Positions 41,489 to 50,119 are shown, numbered from the stretch's first letter. The stretch: 64,000 bases of DNA from Streptomyces prunicolor NBRC 13075 (GCF_000367365.1 NZ_BARF01000014.1:326354-390353), one strand, 5' to 3'. Made by a program: numbers and translations. Notes: generated from the sequence alone by a model not told the origin.

Positions 41489-42180
41489 GACGTCCTCCTG
41501 AGGGTGCGCAACTCCCTTGCCTGGCCGCCGAGTCGGCCGAGCAGCCAGCCCTCCAGGACACCGAAGGCGAACGCCCCTGCCACCAGGCCGTACTTGGCGG
41601 CTCGCGGGCCGAGCAGCAGCGCCAGGCCGTCGAGATCGGAGTCCGGCGCGAGGGCCGGCCGGGCCACGGCGGGAGCGGACGTGGTCGTGGTCGTAGTCGT
41701 GGACGAAGTGCCGGGCAGGGCAGGCCCGCTGACCCGGTCCTGGTCGAGCAGGCTCCCCAGGTTCCGCGCGAACTGCTGGATGATCCGGTCCGACACCGTG
41801 ACGATCGCGCCCTTGCCGAACTGGACGATCTTGCCCCGGATCACCAGGTCCGTGTTGAGCTGGAGCAGCGCTCCCTCGGGCGCCGCGAGGATGTCGAGAG
41901 TGACCTCGGCCTCCGCGTCCCCGCTGCCGTGGGTGTCGGTACCGCGCGCGTGCACCCGCAGTCGCCGTTTCTCGGCGTCGATCTCCAGGAAGCGGACAGT
42001 GCCCGCGTAGGAGGCGCTGATGGGACCCACCCGGATCTTCACCCGGCCCCGCCAGGTGTCGCCGTCCTGCCCGTCGAGCGCGGCGCCCGGCATGCAGGAG
42101 GCCACCCGCTCGACGTCGTTCATCAGGGCGAAGACATCGTCGGGGGAGGCCTTGACCGGCACGGTGTTGGTGAGCTGCAT
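41485..42180 (-). CDS. CoxG-like SRPBCC protein with C-terminal membrane anchor
   Basis: A 231-residue protein. Residues 1-150 are a CoxG/SRPBCC domain (ASPDDVFALMNDVERVASCM, PGAALDG, VRFLEIDAEKRRLRVHARG). A threonine-rich linker and a hydrophobic segment (YGLVAGAFAFGVLEGWLLG) near the C-terminus should tether it to the membrane. In CO dehydrogenase clusters CoxG is thought to dock the enzyme on the membrane. Here it accompanies a related three-subunit hydroxylase and may link it to the respiratory chain. It is three bases after the iron-sulfur subunit gene and overlaps nicF. Confidence 0.87.
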   Translation of the reverse strand: MQLTNTVPVKASPDDVFALMNDVERVASCMPGAALDGQDGDTWRGRVKIRVGPISASYAGTVRFLEIDAEKRRLRVHARGTDTHGSGDAEAEVTLDILAAPEGALLQLNTDLVIRGKIVQFGKGAIVTVSDRIIQQFARNLGSLLDQDRVSGPALPGTSSTTTTTTTSAPAVARPALAPDSDLDGLALLLGPRAAKYGLVAGAFAFGVLEGWLLGRLGGQARELRTLRRTS

Positions 42181-42183
42181 GCC

Positions 42184-42732
42184 TCAGTGCTCCTTGCTGT
42201 CGGGACCGCCGCAGGGTGTGACGCAGGCTCCGCGCCGAGCCGTCGCGCAGGCGTCGATCGCCTCGACGATGGTCTGGTAGCCGGTGCACCGGCACAGGTT
42301 GGCGGCGACCACCTCGCGGATCTCCTCCTTCGTCGCCTCCGGCCGCTCGGCGAGGAACCCTTCGGCGAGCATCAGGAAGCCGGGCGTGCAGAACCCGCAC
42401 TGCAGCGCGTGGTGATCGGTGAACGCCCGCTGCAGATCGCTCAGTTCACCGCCGCCGTCCTCTGACAACGACTCGACCGTGCGGATCCGCGCCCCCTCGG
42501 CCTGCGCCGCGAACATCAGGCAGGCGCGGACGGGCCGTTCGTCGACCAGGACCGTGCAGGCACCGCAGATCCCGTGCTCGCAGCCGACGTGCGTACCGGT
42601 CAGCCGCAGGTCGTGCCGCAGTACGTCGACGAGGGTGCGGCGCGGCTCGGTGACCACGTCGTGCTGCTCGCCGTTGGCGTCGAGGGTGATCAGCTGGAGT
42701 CGTGGATGCGTCACGACGGGGTCGGTGTTCAT
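42184..42732 (-). CDS. Molybdenum hydroxylase [2Fe-2S] subunit (CoxS type)
   Basis: A 182-residue iron-sulfur subunit. The plant-ferredoxin cluster ligands are in GCEHGICGACTVLVDERPVR followed by CLMF. The second cluster ligands are in ALQCGFCTPGFLM and ANLCRCTGYQTIVEAI. All eight cysteines are present. It passes electrons from the molybdenum centre to FAD. It overlaps the large-subunit gene by four bases. The C-terminal CVTPCGGPDSKEH extension is unusual but short. In this operon the enzyme most likely hydroxylates nicotinate at C6. Confidence 0.92.
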   Translation of the reverse strand: MNTDPVVTHPRLQLITLDANGEQHDVVTEPRRTLVDVLRHDLRLTGTHVGCEHGICGACTVLVDERPVRACLMFAAQAEGARIRTVESLSEDGGGELSDLQRAFTDHHALQCGFCTPGFLMLAEGFLAERPEATKEEIREVVAANLCRCTGYQTIVEAIDACATARRGACVTPCGGPDSKEH

Positions 42733-45107
42733 GCGGACAACTCCCGGTTCGGGGCGCCGTTCAGCGCGCGGTGCACGGTCTCGAGGGTGATCGGTGTGTC
42801 GTCGAGCTCGACACCGGTCGGGCGCAGGGCGTCGTTCACTGCGTTCAGTACGGCGGCGGGCGCCCCGATAGTGCCGCCCTCACCGGCACCCTTGGCACCG
42901 GTCTCGGTGAACGCGCAGGGCGTCTCCAGGTGATGGATCAGCACGTCCGGGATCTCGTGCGCGGTGGGCACCTTGTAGTCCATGAAGCCGGTCGCCGACG
43001 GCTCGCCCTGCGCGTCGTACGTCACCTGCTCGAACAGCGCACCCGCGATGCCCTGCGCGATGCCGCCCCGGCACTGCCCCTCCACGACCTGCGGGTTGAT
43101 GGCGACTCCGCAGTCCTCGACGCACACGTACCGCAGGATCTCCACCTGCCCGGTGCCCGCGTGGAGTTCGACGACGCAGGCGTGGGTGGCGTTGGAGAAG
43201 GTGCCGTCGTTGAAGACGTCGAAGGTGGCGGTGACCGACAGGCCCGGCTCTATGTCCTTCGGCAGCAAGTGCGCCTGGAGGTAGGCGATATCGGCGATCT
43301 CCTCGTAGGTCAGGACGTCGGAGGCGCTACGGCGACGGGCCGCGCCGCCCGCCAACTCCACCTCGTCCGGGGCAACTCCCCAGCGGGAAGCGGCGATCGC
43401 GCACAGCTTCTCGCCGAGCTTCGCCGCGCCCAGGCGTACCGCGCTGCCGCCGATGGTGATGGAGCGGCTGGCGAAGGTGCCGAAGCCGTACGTGATGCGG
43501 TCGGTGTCGCCCTGATGGAGCCTCACCTTGGCGATGTCCAGGCCGAGTTCGTCGGCGACGATCTGCGCCATCGTCGTCTCGTGGCTCTGGCCGTGGTTCA
43601 TCGTGCCGGTGGTGAAGGTGACCGTGCCGCTGGTGTCCATCCGCACCTCGGAGATGTCGAAGCCGGGCACCACCTTCATCTTGCGCTGCGCGAAGGCCGC
43701 CGAGCCGTAGCCGGTGCGCTCGCTGAAACACGAGTAGCCGATGCCGATGTGCCGGCCCTCGGCCGCCGCCGCTGCCCGCTTCTCGTACCAGCCCTCCGCC
43801 CGGACGGACCGCTCGCACAGGTCGAGCGACTCCAGGTAGGAACCCGGGTCGTAGGTGATGGAGTTGACGCCCGTGTACGGGAAGTCGGTGATGACGTTGC
43901 GGCGGCGGATCTCGACCGGATCCAGGGCCAGTTCGCGGGCGGCGCGCTCGAAGAGCCGCTCCATGACCATGACGTACTGCGGCCGGCTCACCCCGCGATA
44001 CGGGCCGGTGGGCGCCTTGTTGGTGGTGACCGCACGGCCCCGCACCCGGTACGCGGGGAGCTGGTAGACGCCGGGCATCTCGGCGGATGCCATCAGCGGC
44101 TCGATGCCCGCCGTGAAGGGGTAGCAGGAGTACGCGCCCATGTCGCAGACCACGTCGGCGTCGAGCGCGAGGATCCGGCCCTCGGCGTCGAAGGCCGCGC
44201 GCGCCCGGTAGTGCTGCTCGCGGGCGAGGAACGACGCGGACAGGGCGTCCTTGCGGTCCTCGATCCACTTCACCGGCCGACGCAGCCGCAGGGCTGCTGC
44301 CGCCGCGGCGATCTCCTCGCGGCCCACCACGCACTTCTGGCCGAACCCGCCGCCCATGTCGGGCACCACGACCCGCACCGCACGCTCGTCGAGGCGCAGG
44401 CAGCGGGACGCCACCGTCCTTACCTGGTGCGGGATTTGGGTGCAGGTGTGCAGGACGAGCTGTTCCTCGCGGTCGTCCCAGTGGGCCACGGCGCCCCGGG
44501 TCTCCAGCGGCAGTGCGTTCTGCCGACCGGTCCTGGTGTCGACCTCGACGACACAGGGTGCCGAGTCGAAGATCCCGTCGATGCCGTCCGTCGCGAAGAG
44601 CGAGACGTCCACGAGAGTGTTGCGCGCGGCTTCGGCGTGGACGAGCGGCGCGTCGGCCGCGAACGCCGCCTCCTCGGACATGACCGGCGGCAGCGTGACG
44701 TACGAGACCTTCGCCGCCTCCAGGCCGTCCTCCGCCGCGTACGCGTCCCGGGCCACGACGATCGCGATCGGCTCACCGACGTAGCGGACCTTCTCGCGGG
44801 CCAGGACCGGCATCGCGGTCGGGACGAACTCCGAGAGCGGGCGCCCCAGTTGGGCCACGATGTCGCCCAGCTCCAGGTCCTCGGCCGTGAACACCGCGAC
44901 AACGCCCGGGACTTCAAGCACTGCCGACACGTCCACCGAGGCCAGCTCGGCGTGCGCGACCGTGCTGCGCACGAACTGGGCGTGCAGCATGCCGGGGAGC
45001 GCGATGTCGTCCACGAAGCGGCCACGTCCGGCGAGCAGGCGCGGATCCTCTCGACGGCGAATCGCCTTGCCCACCAACTTGCTGTCATTCAGGGGCACTT
45101 CACTCAT
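42729..45107 (-). CDS. Molybdopterin-binding large subunit of a xanthine dehydrogenase-family hydroxylase (candidate nicotinate 6-hydroxylase)
   Basis: A 792-residue catalytic subunit. It has VGKAIRRREDPRLLAGRGRF, DMGGGFGQKCVVGREEI, the substrate loop TGPYRGVSRPQYVMVMERL and the base glutamate in GAKGAGEGGTIGAPAAVLNA. The loop lacks the AYxCSFR motif of true (form I) CO dehydrogenase, so it is a different hydroxylase. With a 2,5-dihydroxypyridine pathway downstream, nicotinate to 6-hydroxynicotinate is the best guess. ATG 45107 overlaps the FAD-subunit stop in ATGA form. Another N-heterocyclic acid remains possible. Confidence 0.9.
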   Translation of the reverse strand: MSEVPLNDSKLVGKAIRRREDPRLLAGRGRFVDDIALPGMLHAQFVRSTVAHAELASVDVSAVLEVPGVVAVFTAEDLELGDIVAQLGRPLSEFVPTAMPVLAREKVRYVGEPIAIVVARDAYAAEDGLEAAKVSYVTLPPVMSEEAAFAADAPLVHAEAARNTLVDVSLFATDGIDGIFDSAPCVVEVDTRTGRQNALPLETRGAVAHWDDREEQLVLHTCTQIPHQVRTVASRCLRLDERAVRVVVPDMGGGFGQKCVVGREEIAAAAAALRLRRPVKWIEDRKDALSASFLAREQHYRARAAFDAEGRILALDADVVCDMGAYSCYPFTAGIEPLMASAEMPGVYQLPAYRVRGRAVTTNKAPTGPYRGVSRPQYVMVMERLFERAARELALDPVEIRRRNVITDFPYTGVNSITYDPGSYLESLDLCERSVRAEGWYEKRAAAAAEGRHIGIGYSCFSERTGYGSAAFAQRKMKVVPGFDISEVRMDTSGTVTFTTGTMNHGQSHETTMAQIVADELGLDIAKVRLHQGDTDRITYGFGTFASRSITIGGSAVRLGAAKLGEKLCAIAASRWGVAPDEVELAGGAARRRSASDVLTYEEIADIAYLQAHLLPKDIEPGLSVTATFDVFNDGTFSNATHACVVELHAGTGQVEILRYVCVEDCGVAINPQVVEGQCRGGIAQGIAGALFEQVTYDAQGEPSATGFMDYKVPTAHEIPDVLIHHLETPCAFTETGAKGAGEGGTIGAPAAVLNAVNDALRPTGVELDDTPITLETVHRALNGAPNRELSA

Positions 45108-45952
45108 CGGGACACCGCTTCCTCGCAGGCGCGTCGGACCAGGGTCCGGACGAGTTCCTTGCGGTAGTGCGTGCTGCCGGATGCGTCGGCGGGCGGCTCC
45201 ACGGCCTCCGCCGCAACCGCCGCGCACGCCTCGAAGGAGCCACCGTCGGTCAACACCGCCTCGGCCTCCGGCACTCGGACGGCGGCGGACGCCACCCCGC
45301 CGAGCGCCACCCGGCCCCCGCGCACCTCGCCGCCCTCCACATCGAGGTCGACGGTGGCGGCCACGAGGGCGAAGTCCCCACGCCGTTCGGCGAATTCGGT
45401 GAGCGCGGCGTGCGGTGCGGGACGCGGGAAGACGATCTCGACGAGGATCTCGTCCGGTTCGAGGGCCGTCGTGTAGTAGCCGTGGAAGAAGTCCCCGGCC
45501 GGGACGGTGCGTTCACCGTGCGGCCCGCGCACCACGAACTCCGCGCCGAGCGTCACCGCGAGCAGACACCACTCGGCAGTGGCGTCGCCGTGCGCCATGC
45601 TGCCGCCGACCGTGCCACGGGTGCGGATCGGGAGGTGCCCGATCCAGGTCATGGCCCTCCGCAGGACCTCGAAGCCCGCCCCCAGCACCCCAGTTGGGTC
45701 GGTCTCCACCGTGTGGTGGGTGGTGAGCGCCCCGATGCGCAGTCCGCCGTCGGCGTCCCGGTGCATCCGGTCCAGTTCGCGCAGGCCGCCGATGTCGACG
45801 AGGTGGCGCGGCCGGGCCAGCCGGTAGTTCATCATCGCGACGAGACTCTGGCCGCCGGCGATGACCTTGGCGTCGTCGCCGAGTTCGGCCAGCAGCCGCG
45901 CGGCGCCGTCGACGTCGCGGGCCCGGTGGTACTGGAAGGGGGCGGGCTTCAT
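45104..45952 (-). CDS. Molybdenum hydroxylase FAD subunit (CoxM type)
   Basis: A 282-residue FAD-binding subunit. FQYHRARDVDGAARLLAELG and KVIAGGQSLVAMMNYRLARP are the first flavin-binding blocks; the second is TRGTVGGSMAHGDATAEWC. The CO dehydrogenase flavoprotein C-terminal domain follows. It receives electrons from the iron-sulfur subunit. ATG 45952 has GGAGG upstream. Gene order FAD subunit, large subunit, small subunit, CoxG differs from the usual coxMSL order. Confidence 0.92.
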   Translation of the reverse strand: MKPAPFQYHRARDVDGAARLLAELGDDAKVIAGGQSLVAMMNYRLARPRHLVDIGGLRELDRMHRDADGGLRIGALTTHHTVETDPTGVLGAGFEVLRRAMTWIGHLPIRTRGTVGGSMAHGDATAEWCLLAVTLGAEFVVRGPHGERTVPAGDFFHGYYTTALEPDEILVEIVFPRPAPHAALTEFAERRGDFALVAATVDLDVEGGEVRGGRVALGGVASAAVRVPEAEAVLTDGGSFEACAAVAAEAVEPPADASGSTHYRKELVRTLVRRACEEAVSR

Positions 45953-45993
45953 GGTCCTCCGTAAGTGGTCGGGCGGCCCGGGAGGGCTGTGCC

Positions 45994-47391
45994 TCAGAGC
46001 GCCGGCTGCTCGGCGACGCTCAGCCGGGGGAGGGCCGACGGCTCCTCCTCGTCGGCGTCGAGGACCCGGCCCTTCGTCTCCGGTGCCGCGAACGCCATCC
46101 ACACGACGGCCAGCAGGACCGCGACTCCCAATACGGCGAAGGTCGTTGCCAGCCCCAGCGCGGGCCACATCAGCGAGCCGAACAGCATCGGGGCGAAACC
46201 GGTGAGCGCCCGGCTGACCGACGAGGCCCAGCCGAAGCCGCTGGCCCGCAGTTCGGTGGGGTACAGCTCGGAGGCGTACGCGTACAGGGCGGGGATGGTG
46301 AGCTGGATCAGGAAGCCGAAGACGGCGATCGCCACGACGGACCCGGTGGGCATGTCCATCACCAGCGCGAACACGACCAGCGCGACGGAGGCGATCGGTG
46401 CCGAGATCCCGATGAGCCACTTGCGGCCGACGATGTCGACGAGGGCCGTGGACACCAGCACGCCAATGATGCCGACCCCGCTCATCAGGGTGGTCTTCAT
46501 GAAGGCCGCGGTGTCACCGAGGCCCTCGTCCTTCAGGATGGTCGGCATCCAGCTCAGGGCCGCGTAGTAGACCAGCATGATCGTGGCGAACAGCAGCCAG
46601 GCCGCGGAGGTGATGCGCGGGCTGAACTTCCATATGCGGCGCAGCTGTTCGGCCGCGGCGGCCACTCCGCGCGGGCCGGTCTCGGCGACGGGCTCCGGGA
46701 TCGTGTACAGCTCGGCGGGCGTGCCGGCGCGGGCGACCAGGTCGTCGATGACCTGCCTGGCCTCCACCTCCCGGCCCTTCTTCGCCAGGTAGACGGGCGA
46801 CTCCGGGATGCCGCGGCGGGCCCAGAAGAGCAGCAGCGCGGGCACGACCATCGTCGTCAGCATCCACCGCCAGTTCCCGTCGACCGTCAGCAGCGCCGTC
46901 GACACGAACCCGCACAGCGTGACGCCCACCGGCCACCACACATCGAGCCCGGTGAGCACCCGGCCCCGGTACTTGCGCGGTGAGAACTCGCTGACCAGCG
47001 CGTAGTCCACGGGGATACAGCCGCCGAGACCGATGCCCGCGAGGAAGCGCAGGGCGAGGAAGACCGGGTAGGTGGGCGAGAGCGCGCCGAGGACGGAGAA
47101 GACGGCGAAGATCAGCAGCGTGACGCTGAACGCTTTCTTGCGGCCGATCCGGTCCGCGACCGAGCCCCACGCGATGGCGCCTACGGCCATGCCGACGAGG
47201 TTGGCGGTGGCGACGTACCCGCGATCGCTCAGCGAGAGGTCGAAGTGCTCACCCACCAGCGGCATCAGGAAGCCGTTGAGGGCGATGTCGTAGGCGTCGA
47301 AGAGGTAGCCGAGGCCGCCGATGATGAAGATCTTTCCCTGGACGGGCCATTTCCAGGGGAGTTCCTGAACTATCTGATCGCCTGTTTTCAC
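45994..47391 (-). CDS. MFS transporter, candidate nicotinate importer (NicT-like role)
   Basis: A 465-residue MFS carrier of the metabolite:H+ / aromatic acid symporter type. Blocks are GGLGYLFDAYDIALNGFLMP, WGSVADRIGRKKAFSVTLL, FLAGIGLGGCIPVDYALVSE and IPALYAYASELYPTELRASG. The DAYD/FD motif in helix 1 and PTELRASG after helix 10 are typical of aromatic-acid carriers. GTG 47391 follows GGAGC. Its place between the monooxygenase and hydroxylase genes suggests uptake of nicotinate or 6-hydroxynicotinate. This is inference from context. Confidence 0.86.
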   Translation of the reverse strand: MKTGDQIVQELPWKWPVQGKIFIIGGLGYLFDAYDIALNGFLMPLVGEHFDLSLSDRGYVATANLVGMAVGAIAWGSVADRIGRKKAFSVTLLIFAVFSVLGALSPTYPVFLALRFLAGIGLGGCIPVDYALVSEFSPRKYRGRVLTGLDVWWPVGVTLCGFVSTALLTVDGNWRWMLTTMVVPALLLFWARRGIPESPVYLAKKGREVEARQVIDDLVARAGTPAELYTIPEPVAETGPRGVAAAAEQLRRIWKFSPRITSAAWLLFATIMLVYYAALSWMPTILKDEGLGDTAAFMKTTLMSGVGIIGVLVSTALVDIVGRKWLIGISAPIASVALVVFALVMDMPTGSVVAIAVFGFLIQLTIPALYAYASELYPTELRASGFGWASSVSRALTGFAPMLFGSLMWPALGLATTFAVLGVAVLLAVVWMAFAAPETKGRVLDADEEEPSALPRLSVAEQPAL

Positions 47392-47510
47392 GTTCGCTCC
47401 ACGGTGTTGCGTGTCTGGTACGTGCCGCACGATTGCGGGCGCGCTTTTTCGCGGGGCTCCGGCGTGCGGACCGGATGGTGGGTGCAGGGGGTGGCAGTTC
47501 TTGAGGGGGC

Positions 47511-48779
47511 TCAGCGCGCGAACTGGTACGAGAACGCGCCGAGATCCGGGTCGTTGAGCGGCGTGCCGGACCACAGCCAGTCGTAGGAGAGGTCCGACTC
47601 GCCGTCGAAGTTCCGCAACTTCTCGTCCCTGGCCCGCTGTTCGGGGCCGTCGGGCAGGTGGTAGAAGGTCTTGTTGCGCAGCGAGGCGTCCTGGACCATG
47701 CCGGCGTGCTTGGCGCGCCGGTCGACGTAGCGGCGCAGCGCGCCCTCGATACCGGCGGAGGTGACCGCGCCGAGTTCCTCGGCCAGTACGGCGGCGTCCT
47801 CCATGGCCTGCGAGGCGCCCTGAGCCTGGTAGGGGAGCATCGCGTGGCAGGCGTCGCCGAGGAGGGCGACCCGGCCGTCCGTCCACACCGGGTCGCGGCG
47901 CCGGTGGTGGAGCGCGAAGGCGGAGACGTCCTCCTTCGCCTTGGACAGCATGGCCGGTACGCGGTCGTCCCAGCCGGGGAACGCGTCCACCAGGTCCTGT
48001 GCGGTCGCGGACACGCTCCACTTCTCGGCGACCTCGTCCGTGCAGGGCACGCACGCCACCACGTTGAGGTACTCGCCGCCGCGGATCATGTAGTGCACGA
48101 GGTGCCGGTCGGGGCCGTACCAGATGGTGCTCTGGAAGCGGTCCACGAGCCAGCGCGTCGCCGGGTCGGCGGCGATCAACTCCCCTGGGATCAGCGCCCG
48201 GTAGGCCATCTCGCCGGAGAAGAGGAGAGTGTCGGGGGCGCCCATCAGGTCGCGGGTCCGCGAGCGGATGCCGTCGGCGCCGACAAGTGCGTCACCGGCG
48301 TACCGGCGCCCGTCCTCGGTGACCGCGACGGGACGCTCGGGGTCGGTGCGGTCCAGGTCGACGACCTTGCTCGCGGTGTGTACGTCCACGACGGGACCGG
48401 GGCCGCCGGGGTCGACGCACGCGTCCAGCAGGACGCGGTGGAGGTCGGCCCGGTGGTAGTGCCAGTACGGGGCGTTGAACTGGTCCTTGCAGCGCTGCCC
48501 CAGCGAGGTCAGCCCGATGATCCGGCCGTCCTTCCACCGCCGTCGCACCTGGTCGAGCGGCTCGGTGTGGATGGCCTCCATCTGCGGGCGCAGCCCGAGT
48601 CCCATCAGGACGCGGCTCGCGTTGGGCGCCGTCTGGATGCCCGCGCCGGCCTCGCCGAGCTCGGACGCCTGCTCCAGGACGGTGACCCGCAGACCGCGCT
48701 GCCGCAGTGCCAACGCGGTGGTGAGCCCGCCGAGACCTCCTCCGACGACGGTGACTTCGTACGACTGGCTGGGCGCCAC
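47511..48779 (-). CDS. nicC: FAD-dependent monooxygenase, candidate 6-hydroxynicotinate 3-monooxygenase (NicC role)
   Basis: A 422-residue class A flavoprotein hydroxylase. It has the FAD GxGxxG in VTVVGGGLGGLTTALALRQ, the DG motif VGADGIRSRTRDL and the GD motif ALLGDACHAMLPYQAQGASQ. NicC converts 6-hydroxynicotinate to 2,5-dihydroxypyridine by decarboxylative hydroxylation, the step needed between the hydroxylase and NicX. Here GEAGAGIQTAPNASRV has Gln, and LPYQAQGA has Tyr, where I recall Pseudomonas NicC having histidines. Substrate may therefore differ, or the pocket has evolved separately. GTG 48779 follows GGAGGAA. Confidence 0.8.
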   Translation of the reverse strand: MAPSQSYEVTVVGGGLGGLTTALALRQRGLRVTVLEQASELGEAGAGIQTAPNASRVLMGLGLRPQMEAIHTEPLDQVRRRWKDGRIIGLTSLGQRCKDQFNAPYWHYHRADLHRVLLDACVDPGGPGPVVDVHTASKVVDLDRTDPERPVAVTEDGRRYAGDALVGADGIRSRTRDLMGAPDTLLFSGEMAYRALIPGELIAADPATRWLVDRFQSTIWYGPDRHLVHYMIRGGEYLNVVACVPCTDEVAEKWSVSATAQDLVDAFPGWDDRVPAMLSKAKEDVSAFALHHRRRDPVWTDGRVALLGDACHAMLPYQAQGASQAMEDAAVLAEELGAVTSAGIEGALRRYVDRRAKHAGMVQDASLRNKTFYHLPDGPEQRARDEKLRNFDGESDLSYDWLWSGTPLNDPDLGAFSYQFAR

Positions 48780-48834
48780 ACTTCCTCCAACTCGCCTGCG
48801 GTTACGGGTGGTTCGTGGGAACGGAGCGGCGCGG

Positions 48835-49866
48835 TCAGTCGCCGGTGAGCTTCCCGGCGGTGACGACCTCGACGTCGTCGACCGTGACGGTGCAGCCGCG
48901 CATCGCGATGTCGAGGTGGGCGTACGACTCACGTCCGAGGACCGGGTGCGGGCCGGTCGACCAGAGGAAGTTGCCGGCGAAGGCGCGGGCGTCCATGCCC
49001 ATCAGGTCGTCCTTGCCGTACATCGCCGTGGCGAACCAGTCGGCGGTGCGCATCAGGCCCCAGCCCATGTGGGAGAGGCTGCGCGCCCACTGGTCCCGGG
49101 CGTCCTCGAAGAAGGTCGACAGGAGTTCGGCCTCGGCGCCGCCCGACACCTTCTCGATGTGGCCGCCCTCGATCTGGAGGGTGACGGGGGAGCGGACGTA
49201 CTCCTTGAAGGGCAGCAGGATGTCGCCCTCGGCGAGCACGATCTGGCCGTCGGAGATCTCCGGCCAGCACAGCACCATCGTGCTGGGCCAGTGGTCCCAG
49301 CGGCCCGGGTCGTCGGCGAAGCCGCACTGGAACTCCGGCTTGGCGCCCGCGAGTTGGACGGTGAGGTCGGTTCCCGCGTCGGAGGTGACCCGCATGACGG
49401 ACGACCGCTCGAGCAGGTCGACGCCCTCCAACACCTCTGCTTTGTCGCCCTCCTTGGGGAGGTTGCGGATCAGTACGTCGGGGGCGTCGCAGACGAAGAT
49501 GATGCGGGTGCCCGCACGCAGGATCTCCTGCTGGACCGGCGCGTGGATGAAGCCCTCGCGGGTCAGGTCGACGACCAGGTCGGCCGACTTCAACAGGTCC
49601 TGCGCGGTGCTGTCGTTGAGCACGGAGACCAGGCCGGGACCCGCACCGGTGTGGGTGCTCGGCATCGGCGCGGGGCTGCCGCCCGGCACGGTCGCGGAGA
49701 TGACATGCGCCCCGCACGCCTTGGCGGCACCGAAGGCGGCGGCGACGTAGTCACCTCGGCTGCCGGGCTCGGACAGCACCACGACGTGCTCGCCGCTGCG
49801 CAGCTTGCAGAGCTTCAGCTCGCGGGTGAAGGCGTCGAGCAGATCGACGGACGAAAGATCGAACAC
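48835..49866 (-). CDS. nicX: 2,5-dihydroxypyridine 5,6-dioxygenase (NicX)
   Basis: A 343-residue NicX-type extradiol dioxygenase of the M29 peptidase-like fold. It matches my memory of Pseudomonas NicX in many blocks: DEPGRWDHWPS-like DDPGRWDHWPSTMVLCWPE, GDILLPFKEYVRSPVTLQIE, LSHMGWGL, MDARAFAGNFLWSTGP and AHLDIAMRGC. The histidine in LSHMGWGL and the H-x-D of HLD correspond to the iron ligands. It opens 2,5-dihydroxypyridine to N-formylmaleamate. GTG 49866 is chosen for GGAGAA upstream and length (Pseudomonas form about 350). First gene of the proposed operon. Confidence 0.93.
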   Translation of the reverse strand: MFDLSSVDLLDAFTRELKLCKLRSGEHVVVLSEPGSRGDYVAAAFGAAKACGAHVISATVPGGSPAPMPSTHTGAGPGLVSVLNDSTAQDLLKSADLVVDLTREGFIHAPVQQEILRAGTRIIFVCDAPDVLIRNLPKEGDKAEVLEGVDLLERSSVMRVTSDAGTDLTVQLAGAKPEFQCGFADDPGRWDHWPSTMVLCWPEISDGQIVLAEGDILLPFKEYVRSPVTLQIEGGHIEKVSGGAEAELLSTFFEDARDQWARSLSHMGWGLMRTADWFATAMYGKDDLMGMDARAFAGNFLWSTGPHPVLGRESYAHLDIAMRGCTVTVDDVEVVTAGKLTGD

Positions 49867-50089
49867 GGGCTTCTCCAGGTATCGCTGAGGGGGTACCGAT
49901 CGCGCTCCTCGACGGGCTGCGGGCATGGCGCAGACACGCTCCGGGCGCGGTGACGGAAGGGGGAGCGAAGAGAGGGAGAGGGGAGGAGGTGAGCGGGGGA
50001 GACGCGGGACATGGGGAGCGGAGGCAGGGCGAACAGGCCCCGCGGTGCATGGTTGAGCAGCGGATTCGGGACGGTGGGGTACCGCCCGA

Positions 50090-50119
50090 CAGAGATAATC
50101 CGAGCACGTACTATCTCTG
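50090..50119. promoter_or_regulatory. Inverted repeat upstream of nicX, candidate NicR operator
   Basis: CAGAGATA (50090-50097) is matched by TATCTCTG (50112-50119) with a 14-base spacer. It lies about 225 bp before the nicX start in the 464-bp gap. The region from 49867 to 50060 is a purine-rich leader with no gene. Further on, 50120-50200 is AT-richer. MarR proteins bind inverted repeats, so this is a reasonable operator candidate. Confidence 0.5.

Noticed and set aside
42702..45167. An 821-codon open frame on the plus strand opposite the hydroxylase large subunit
   Set aside because: It is an antisense shadow created by high GC third positions; its translation has no domain, while the minus strand has full molybdenum-hydroxylase motifs.
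41485..45952. Aerobic CO dehydrogenase (CoxMSL) as the identity of the molybdenum enzyme
   Set aside because: The large subunit lacks the AYxCSFR active-site loop, and the operon is otherwise a pyridine-degradation set.
38535..49866. Picolinate or 3-hydroxypyridine as the operon substrate
   Set aside because: No 3,6-dihydroxypicolinate decarboxylase-like amidohydrolase or multicomponent ring dioxygenase is present; nicotinate explains all genes. It is not fully excluded.
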